A stretch of 64,000 bases of DNA from Paraphaeosphaeria minitans (taxonomy: Eukaryota; Ascomycota; Dothideomycetes; Pleosporales; Didymosphaeriaceae), in assembly GCA_015832175.1 (NCBI GenBank), contig WJXW01000001.1:620001-684000 (forward strand), written 5' to 3'. This document shows positions 56,763-64,000 of the stretch, one piece after another. The notes beneath the pieces are model-generated. The model was given only the letters and a program-made list of their open reading frames with translations, was not told the origin of the DNA and did no database searches. A program made the position numbers and the translations under genes. How positions within the stretch are numbered: position 1 is the stretch's first letter; each line of letters begins with the position of its first letter.

Positions 56763-57178
56763 GCTTGCATTCAATTTCGAGCACGACATTTACGGGACAC
56801 TCCGATTTCCAAAGCTGATCTGGACAACGTTGAAAAGAAGATTACGGCTCTAGAAAAGTTATTTTTTTGGTTCTTCTTCCGCCCAAGCTGGAGATTATGC
56901 GAAAATTGAAAAGAATAGTACAGTTCTAAAACAGTCATTTCCTGGTTCTTCTTCCGCCCAAGCTAAAGTTTTTGCGAACATTCAGTCAAAGCTGTCCACG
57001 ATCGTTTCGAGCGTGCTTATGGTCGAGGAAAGAATCAACACGCTGGAAACTCCGCTCGGTGCAATCGAAGCTCGAACTACAACAATTGAAAGTCCGAGAA
57101 ATCTCTCTTTACAACATAGGAATAGTACTGCCAAGCTGGACGATATAATGGCAAGATTGCCCTCCTCGCCGCCATAAC
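56763..57178 (+). pseudogene. Frameshifted coiled-coil protein remnant
   Basis: One frame reads RARHLRDTPISKADLDNV then EKKITALEK up to a T7 run at about 56861-56868. After a one-base shift the next frame continues GSSSAQAGDYAKIEKNSTVL, a near-repeat KQSFPGSSSAQAKVFANI, and a heptad-like helix (MVEERINTLETPLGAIEARTT) ending in a stop at 57176-57178. The two SSSAQA segments are an internal duplication of about 75 nt. The first copy carries C-to-T changes and one extra T compared with the second, which explains the shift. No domain is known to me; upstream exons are not identified. A sequencing error in the T run is an alternative. Confidence 0.4.
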
Positions 57179-57823
57179 GATACTAGGATCGGACTGAAGT
57201 AGGGGGGTTACGTTCATTTCTTCATTGTTCCATGGATGTCTTCCGTTCTACGTTTTGGTTTCAAGGAGGAAGTCCCGACCGGGGTTGTAAAGCCCCCAGG
57301 TGGCTAAAGGCTGTTTGCTAAGGGCATTGCTCGGATCGGATCCATGGTATTGATTGTAGCATATGAAAAGCCCAAAACGATTGTTATTTGCGATCTAGGA
57401 TCTTCGACGAATGAGCGTACCCGTGAGGTGTCTGATATTCACATGCATATGTGTTAGCCTGGATGTACATAGGCTTCCTAACTCTCGATGTGTTGAGCAA
57501 AATATTCGGAGCAAACCCATCGGAAGGGCGACGTGTTTCCAGGGTCACGTCAAAGTCGCCTTGGCAGATTCTGTGTCAAGTTCAAGAGTCTGAGCATTTC
57601 TCCCTGGGATTGGCGATACGCAGGCTGATTGTACCTTTGGTTTTCCAAAGTTACGAGGTTCCAGCCCTGGAGCTAGTCATGGAGCGTGGGGTTCCCGAAG
57701 TGCCGACAATGCACCGCCACACGGGCTTTTCCGGAGTTAGTGAGTGGCGATATTGCTCTCCCTCCCCTCACGACTCTCCGTCACACCTACAATCCTTCCG
57801 TGTACTGGTAACTCACATTCAAC

Positions 57824-59217
57824 ATGGCGCCTGCATTGGCGCGAATACATCAGCTGGTGGCCAAGAATGCGAAAGTATTCAAGTGAGTACAGTCAAAATG
57901 TAAGCTTAGTCCCAACATGACTCTGACATCACCAGGGCCGCCTGGAAGCATACCGCGAAACTTGTTCAAGACCAACTTCCGGCGTCTATTCGGCCGACCC
58001 GGGCTGAGCTGCAGCCCATTCTTGTCAGAAATGGACCCAAGCACCCAATCCACCGCATTGCTCTGTTGAAGCAGAGCAAAGGTCGATGGTACTCGACTCA
58101 CAGCACCATCTCCGCAACCGTCCGCCGCTTTACCTCCGCCGCACGATCCGGGCCCAAATTCGACCGGGCATCGCTCCCGAAGTCACGGATTGGAGATGCG
58201 GTCTATAGACAAACTGGTCGCGCCCCCTTTGCGTCGACATTGAGGCCCAACCTGACCGGCGGCACACTTGGCCGAACAGCGGGCGGCTACGGATGGGGCT
58301 CAGGACGTGCTGGAGGTGCCCGATACTTCTCGCATGGTTCTCCAGCACCTGCTCAGGTCATTAACAATGTATCCCAGGCTGTCCGAGCTTTCATGCTAGG
58401 AGGTCAGAAGGCACAGTTCGATGGCGTTGATCCTCGTACGGGTGAGAAGCGCTTCAAGTCTGTCTCCGCGCTTCAGGACAAGGTCAACCGTACTCTCAAC
58501 AAGGCCCCGAAGGCTACGCCAGGCTCCTATATCACCTTCAGCATCAACCCTACTGTCACTGCCCTCAGCCCTCTGACCGCTGCCAAGGGCTTTTCCTCGT
58601 CGTTCGCCGAAGAGCAGAACTCGCTGAACAAGGATGGCTTCTTGGACATCCTTTCTGTAGACTTCTCTCGGGCAGTCAAGGAGCTTGCAGGTACTCTCAC
58701 AGACCTTCAACGCTTATCTGCCTTGGGCGATCTACCCATAACTTATGAGCATTCCACGCTCAAGATACACTTCCCTGGTTGTGACGCCGATTCCGTGGAG
58801 AGAATTTGCGACGAGTTCGGCGTTCAGCGTGGAGTGGTATCCCAGGATGACGATTTCGACTCCTTTGTCGGTACTGAGATCGCCCTCTTGTTCCCATTGG
58901 CATCAAGTCGCACTCCCTCCGAGTGCTTCTTCTACGAGCAAGATGTTGCCGAGCGCCAATTTCCTATCGACTGGCGGCCAATGATGGTTTCGTCTGTACT
59001 GAGCTCGAATTCCGACGATTACTCCACACATTCCGAAGTCGATGTGGATTTCGAAGATGTGCTGCAAGATGACCCATGGGCGATCTCAGACGAAGAGGGA
59101 TACGAGAGTCTTCACACCAGTGACGTTGACGAATTTGACGCACACTCGCCATTGGAGTACCAAGGCATTCAAGGCATATACAGGTTCATGGAACAGTGTG
59201 AGGTCAGCTCGCGATAG
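57824..59217 (+). CDS. Conserved fungal protein of the 'casein kinase II beta-2' annotation class
   Basis: Exon 1 is 57824-57882, exon 2 is 57936-59217 (53-nt intron, donor GTGAGT, acceptor ACCAG); 446 residues. The N-terminus (MAPALARIHQLVAKNAKVFK) plus a long Arg/Ser-rich, acid-poor stretch suggests a mitochondrial presequence. The core is NNVSQAVRAFMLGGQKAQFDG, then KRFKSVSALQDKVNRTL, PKATPGSYITFSINPTVTALSPL, LDILSVDFSRAVKELAGTLTDLQRLSALGDLPI and the distinctive FPGCDADSVERICDEFGVQRG. From memory, Aspergillus relatives are labelled 'casein kinase II beta 2 subunit', but I see no CK2-beta zinc finger (no CPxC pairs), so the label is probably historical. The C-terminal 100 residues are acidic (DDFDSF, VDVDFEDVLQDD). 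Function unknown. Confidence 0.85.
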
Positions 59218-59457
59218 AGAGTTCGGGGTGGCACTTTATGAGAGGGACCATCTGGATGATACCATTCGGCTTTAAATTGGCCTGGCTTGTGTTTGTGCGT
59301 TATGGTTTGGGTTCACTCTTTAATTCCTTCTCTTATGTAGACAATCAAATGGCTTTTGAATGGGTGGTCTCTGCAACAAAGACCAAAAGGTTAATGTGAG
59401 TACTGAGCGCCCGCAAGCTTTATCGTTGCGCTTTCCATTTGAGTGCCCCCACTACCG

Positions 59458-61564
59458 ATGGCGCAATCCACTCCCGACTTAACTCCGACCCACCCCGCCT
59501 ATAGGATCATTCTCTTGCAAGATCTACTGCGACGACTCACGAGGGCTGGAATGAAGTTCACAACAGATGCGCGACTTGAGTCTGCTAAAGTGGCTCCCGT
59601 AACTCTAAACAACACATCAACGCACACTTCCGCCGAGGATGTATTCACCAATTACGTCTCATATCTGGATGTTGAGACAGATAGCCCTCGCATCGGCCAC
59701 TACGACCTCAGCAACGAGACCATACAACCCTTGAGCTTCCTGTCCGGGACGACTATCTCGAACTTGTACCAGGTCATAGAAGCACAGGTATCCGATGTCA
59801 ACAGAGCAGGTTCACAAATCGTCAAGTCGGGCGAAATGTTCCCTGCCTCTTCAGTCAAGATTCTGCCCCCTTTGACCGGTCGCGATGTCCTCTGTGTAGG
59901 GAAGAACTACGCTGAGCACGCTGTCGAATTCAACTCTAGTGGCTTTGACAGCAGCGATAAGGTCGACCAACCGTCGCACCCCGTCATCTTTACTAAGAGA
60001 TATACGTCTATCATCGCCCACCAAGAGGAGATTCTACTTCATCCTGGCTTTACGAAGACGGCGGATTATGAGGGTGAGATTGGAGTCATCATTGGTAAAG
60101 CAGGGTTCCGCATCGACGAGAAAGACGCATTGAACCATGTATGGGGATACACGATTATTAACGATGTGACTGCTAGAGAGCGTCAGAGGGACCACAAGCA
60201 GTTCTATATAGGAAAGAGTCCGGATACGTTCTGCCCGATGGTACGTGTCTTTACTTTTAGCATTATTAGTGTATTAATCATCTTGGCTTTAGGGACCGAT
60301 CGCAGTGCCGGCGTCTAAACTCGAAAAGGTGTTAAGAGTAAAGACGCACGTCAACGGAGAACCGCGTCAGGATGCTACTGTGAAGGACCTCATCTTCTCA
60401 ATACCGTTTCTGATCAAGACGATGTCAGCGGGCCAGACACTGATGCCGGGTGATTTGCTTGCTACTGGGACGGTAAATTCTCTCCCATCTCTAGCGCGCA
60501 GCTCAATCTGTGATTACCTACTAACGTTCTAGCCCGCGGGTGTTGGTTTCGGACAAAACCCGCCTGTCTACCTGCAGCCCGGGGATGAGATCAACGTGTC
60601 CGTCAGTGGCCTAGGAACCCTCACAAACCGAGTCGCAGCGCTATCCGCACCAAATCGAACATTGGAGCGGTACCAGACGAATTCGTCATCTTTTCTACTT
60701 GCAAATACCCCGAAGTCTCCACACTTGAGAGGGTTGACTACGATAAACGGAAAACCGACATACTACAAGGTGTCCGGTAAAGCCGATGGCCCACCAATTG
60801 TATTCGTACACGGCCTCGGCGCAACGAGCGAGTACTTCACGCCTTTGATTAGCACGGTGAATCTCAATCAGAAGTACAGGATGCACTTCTACGACATTGA
60901 AGGCCACGGGCTGTCACCAACGCACCCTCTCAGCAGGTTGAGTATCAGATCATTAGCTGCGGATCTGAACGGCATCTTCGAGCACGCAAACATTTCCGCG
61001 AATGCTACTATTGTAGCTGACTCGATGGGCGGCTACATCGCACTCCAGTTCGTCCTTTCGCACCCAGGCAAGATCTCCAGACTCGTCTTGTTGGCGCCCC
61101 CACCATCTCCGCTGCCGGAAGCCCTGGGCAAGCGGCTGCACGAGAGAGCGGACATCGCAAGAAGACATGGGATGTCGGCGGTCGTCGACTCTGCCGCTAG
61201 TTCTGCAGAGCCAGACTCTCCGACGATGCTGGAGCCCCTCGCGCTAGCTGCCAGGCGGATCTCGCTGTTGGGTCAGGATCCCGAAGGCTACGCGAAAGCG
61301 TGTATGGCTTTCGGCAGGGCGACGAAGAAATTGGGGAGTGGCGATGAGGTCAAGCCAGGTGTCGGATCGACGGCGAAGGATGTCAAGGTGCTGACTATCG
61401 GAGAGAGTCGACAAGGCAGGCCCGAGTTTGACTTGAAGAGCGTCTATGGAGATGCATTGGGCAATGGAGAGTGGACCAGGACCTTGGACGTGGGAGGACA
61501 TTGGTCTGTTTTCCAGGATCTTGATGGGGTGGTTAAGGTGCTGGGTGAATTTTTGCATGAATAG
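59458..61564 (+). CDS. FAH-family hydrolase/isomerase fused to an alpha/beta hydrolase
   Basis: Two enzymes in one 664-residue frame. Exons: 59458-60240, 60293-60472, 60533-61564; all junctions are phase 0. Residues about 1-135 form a variable N-terminal domain. Residues about 140-356 are a fumarylacetoacetase-family domain: VLCVGKNYAEHAVEF, then the metal-site blocks DYEGEIGVIIGKAGF and IINDVTARERQRDHKQF, PGDLLATGTPAGVGFGQNPP and the end PGDEINVSVSGLGTLTNRVA. After a short linker, residues about 388-664 are an alpha/beta hydrolase: VFVHGLGATSEYF, YDIEGHGLSPTHPLS, the nucleophile in IVADSMGGYIALQ, and the final His in VGGHWSVFQD. Such hydrolases act as enol-lactonases or C-C hydrolases in aromatic breakdown, beside FAH-type isomerases or hydrolases. 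The fusion is in the second coding exon, with no stop or splice between the domains. Confidence 0.88.
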
Positions 61565-62324
61565 AATGAGCTTCCTAGGGTAGCGTGGTCAATAGGCTGC
61601 AATCAGCCAGCACGTCTTCTTTGGAGACTGAGCAACAATACGTGCTATTATTAGGGGTTGTCACGACATAACTTTGATACGTCCAGAGGGGCGCTGCTGC
61701 TGATACTTTCAATTGAAAATTGGCGCTGCGCTGGTTCCGATCTGTCGATACCTATCCGTCTAGAGTCTGTTCACCGCATACGGTACCGTATGCCCTCCAC
61801 AACGCGCCGTGTACACCGTACACAGTCGGTCAGCGAACACTGCGATGCGAGACTCCTGATGTGAGCGGCCAATTGTCCCGCCATGTCTGTGGATCTCTCG
61901 CGCACAAAGTACCCATGCCTGGCGAACGAGTCAATTCCACGCAGTACTCGTACACGCCCATCCGACCGCACTATATCCGCATTATCCGCCTTCCCTCTTG
62001 CTCCACACCGTCATACCGCAACGGGCAGCGCTGCATTGCCGGCCAATCACCGCGCAGGCCCTGCTCGCCTTATCGCGTAAGAGTTTTGTTATTTCCGAAG
62101 GGTGGAGGGCTAGCGCTGCGCGTCTACCCGCGTACCCTACCTATATAGAACTTCAAACGCCTGGCTGGTTTTTTTTGTTGGTACCCCATCTTTGACCGGT
62201 CGAGGGTGATGGCTGCGGTGCACGAACGAAGATAACTTTTTTCACCGCGCGAGACAGGCTTTTGGTGACGATTTGGGAAAAGTGCTTGGACGCGTGAGAA
62301 GACTGGCTTATTTCCTGATCGTCG
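61565..62324. other. Intergenic region
   Basis: No gene. Contains an 18-bp perfect palindrome GCATACGGTACCGTATGC at 61776-61793. Confidence 0.5.
61776..61793. repeat. 18-bp perfect palindrome
   Basis: GCATACGGTACCGTATGC equals its own reverse complement. A related 14-bp palindrome (CTACGGTACCGTAG) is at 4622-4635, so CGGTACCG-centred palindromes recur in the intergenic DNA. Function unknown. Confidence 0.9.
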
Positions 62325-63937
62325 ATGGAGGTTTCCAGGGGCTTGGAAAAGATGGATGGGGAACTACGGAGGGTGGATCGTGGGTCGAGTGAGATTAGTG
62401 TTGCGAATGAGGGAGTGCCTGCCGGTGGACAGGCGAAAGAGGAAGAGTTGAGTGACGAGAAGAAGGAAGATGTTCCGCCGGATGGAGGGTATGGTTGGGT
62501 TTGTGTTGCGTGTGTGGCCGTCATCAATGCTGTAAGTTTATTTCTGTCCCGTCAATCATCAAGCTATCTACAGTGTTTGTTCGAAAGCCTGACTACGCCG
62601 TGTTACCCAAGGCGGAGCACAGTACTCAAACTTTGCCATGATACTTTATGATGTTGATCCGAACGGGGAAAAACCACCACAGGCTGACAGAAGACCAGCA
62701 TACCTGGGGACTTAACAGTTCGTACGCCGTGTTCCTGGCCTACTACCTCGCCGGTGACGTCTTTCCCGGCGCCACCCCCTTGATGTATGCCTTCATCGGC
62801 GGGTTGTCCATCTCCATGGCGCTCATAGTCTCCCCGATCGGCACCCTAACGACACGCCTTTACGGCACAAGGACCACCCTCCTAATTGGCGTCGTACTCG
62901 AAGCAGCTTCCTTCATCGCCGCCTCCTTCGCCTCCAAAATTTGGCACCTCTTTCTCTCCCAAGGCATCTGCTTCGGCTGGGGCATGGGCTTTCAATTCGT
63001 CGGCAGCGTTGTCATCGCCCCGCAGTGGTTCACCACGCGCCGCAGTCTCGCGAACGGCTTCGCAGCCGCCGGATCCGGGATCGGCGGCCTCGTGTACTCG
63101 CTCTCCACGCAGGCAATGATCAAGAGCATCGGGCTACCCTGGGCGTTCCGCACCCTCGGCATCATCGCCTTCGTAGTCAACACAACCTGCGCCCTACTCG
63201 TCCGCGACCGCAATAAGCAGATCGGCAGCACGCAGCTCTCCTTCGACTACCGGTTGTTCAAGCGCCCGCAGTTTCTAGGGCTGCTAGCGTTCGGATTTTT
63301 CTCCATGCTCGGCTATGTCGTGCTGCTGTTTTCCCTGCCGAACTACGCAAGGACAGTCGGGATGACGGCGTCCCAGGGCTCCATCATCGGCGCGGTGCTG
63401 AATCTCGGCCAGGCAATGGGACGACCGCCCACAGGCTACTTTTCCGACTCGCTGGGACGATTGAACATGGCAGCTTCCATGACGGGCCTGTGTGGCCTTC
63501 TATGTCTCGTCGTGTGGAATTTCGCCAAGAGCTTCGGCGTGCTGATCTTCTTCGCCATCTTCGGAGGCTCTGTCGCGGGAACGTACTGGGCCGTTGTTGC
63601 ACCCGTTACAACGGAGGTCATGGGCATTGTCGACCTGTCAAGCGCACTTTCAATCACGTGGCTGGTGTTGGCACTGCCGACGACGTTTGCGGAGCCGATT
63701 GGGCTCGAGATTGCGGCCTTGGATGGGAAATACACGGGCGCGATCATGTTCACGGGGTTCATGTATCTCGGGGCTGCGGTTATATTGTGGCTCGTACGGG
63801 CCTGGAAGATCGGGGAGCAGGAGGAGAAAGAGGCAAAAGCTGGCTCTGGAGTGGTTGATCCGGTCTCGGGTGCTGATACCGGGATGCCAGTCAAGTCGCC
63901 TTTCTCGAAAAGATTGATCATGTGGCGGAAGGTGTAG
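62325..63937 (+). CDS. MFS transporter, monocarboxylate (MCT/Mch) type
   Basis: Major facilitator of the monocarboxylate-transporter branch (Mch-like), plasma-membrane 12-helix permease. Exon 1 is 62325-62531, exon 2 is 62699-63937; the junction VINA/HTWGLNSSYAVFLAYYL is phase 0 and matches relatives. 481 residues. The intron is 167 nt, long for this window, so a small exon could be hidden in it. The cytosolic N-terminus (about 50 residues) is charged and holds the family signature VPPDGGYGWVCV (DGGYGWVV-like) immediately before helix 1. Other landmarks: GGLSISMALIVSPIGTLTTR, GICFGWGMGFQFVGSVVIAPQWFTTRRSLANGFAAAGSGIGGLVYS, MGRPPTGYFSDSLGRLN. C-terminal tail acidic then ends KRLIMWRKV. Substrate (monocarboxylate, riboflavin or other) cannot be told. 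Confidence 0.9.
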
Positions 63938-64000
63938 ATATAACTGAAGCTTCAGGACTCATCAGGATTTCATGTCTGGAAGTCAATATGGCAACTGTAT

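Larger units (their letters stand above)
55861..57823. other. Intergenic region with probable gene relics
   Basis: No intact, recognised gene. Two stretches look coding and are listed separately: a possible three-exon minus gene (55917-56638) and a frameshifted coiled-coil remnant on + (56763-57178). The rest (57180-57823) shows nothing. Confidence 0.45.

Noticed and set aside
1..64000. CRISPR arrays, bacterial operons, rRNA genes, intact transposases
   Set aside because: None found; the minisatellites have no spacer structure, and no transposase or reverse transcriptase motif was seen in any frame.

Overview
The window is nuclear DNA of a filamentous ascomycete (Pezizomycotina). The evidence is dense protein genes on both strands, many introns of about 48-80 nt with GTRNGY-type donors and CTRAC-like branch sites, fungal-specific families (FAT1-type acyl-CoA synthetase, heme-thiolate peroxidase, IML2, fungal rhodopsin-domain membrane protein, PPG1 phosphatase), and no bacterial operon structure. 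The protein flavour fits Dothideomycetes, but I cannot name a species. I rebuilt most gene models exon by exon and checked that codon phase closes across each junction.

Layout. 0-8.7 kb: 5' part of UPF3 (runs off the left edge), a PPG1 phosphatase with a large acidic insert, a 2.3-kb gene-poor gap, a Cys-rich predicted GPI-anchored protein, a NAS6 (gankyrin) proteasome chaperone and a short-chain dehydrogenase. 9.8-19.6 kb: a chloroperoxidase-like heme protein, an unassigned small membrane protein, V-ATPase subunit C divergent from mitochondrial glycine-cleavage T protein, and a FAT1-like acyl-CoA synthetase ending in the peroxisomal signal SRL. 20.7-27.6 kb (accessory-like): a rhodopsin-domain membrane protein, a secreted CE1 esterase, an intronless luciferase-like monooxygenase and a hydrophilic repeat protein. 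27.6-35.4 kb: an LPX1/AKT2-like hydrolase ending in AKL, divergent from a multi-BRCT Rtt107/Brc1 protein, then ESCRT-II VPS25 and branched-chain dehydrogenase E2. 36.4-43.3 kb: gluconokinase with a 14-bp minisatellite at its 5' end, a second (18-bp) minisatellite, retromer VPS26, a beta-propeller gene with two in-frame TAG codons, and an Mpv17/PMP22 protein. 44-49.5 kb: phosphoglycerate kinase, SEM1/DSS1 and IML2. 53-64 kb: a La-domain (LARP1/SLF1-like) RNA-binding protein, a relic-rich gap, a conserved protein of the fungal 'CK2 beta-2' annotation class, a fumarylacetoacetase-family/alpha-beta-hydrolase fusion, and an MCT-type transporter.

Most genes are unlinked housekeeping genes and there is no clear secondary-metabolite cluster. 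Loose themes are peroxisomes (two PTS1 proteins and a PMP22-family protein) and endosome/vacuole traffic (VPS25, VPS26, V-ATPase C). The most unusual items are the FAH/alpha-beta-hydrolase fusion, the minisatellite whose unit encodes the same cyclic 14-residue peptide in all three frames of one strand, and several decayed or unassigned coding stretches.
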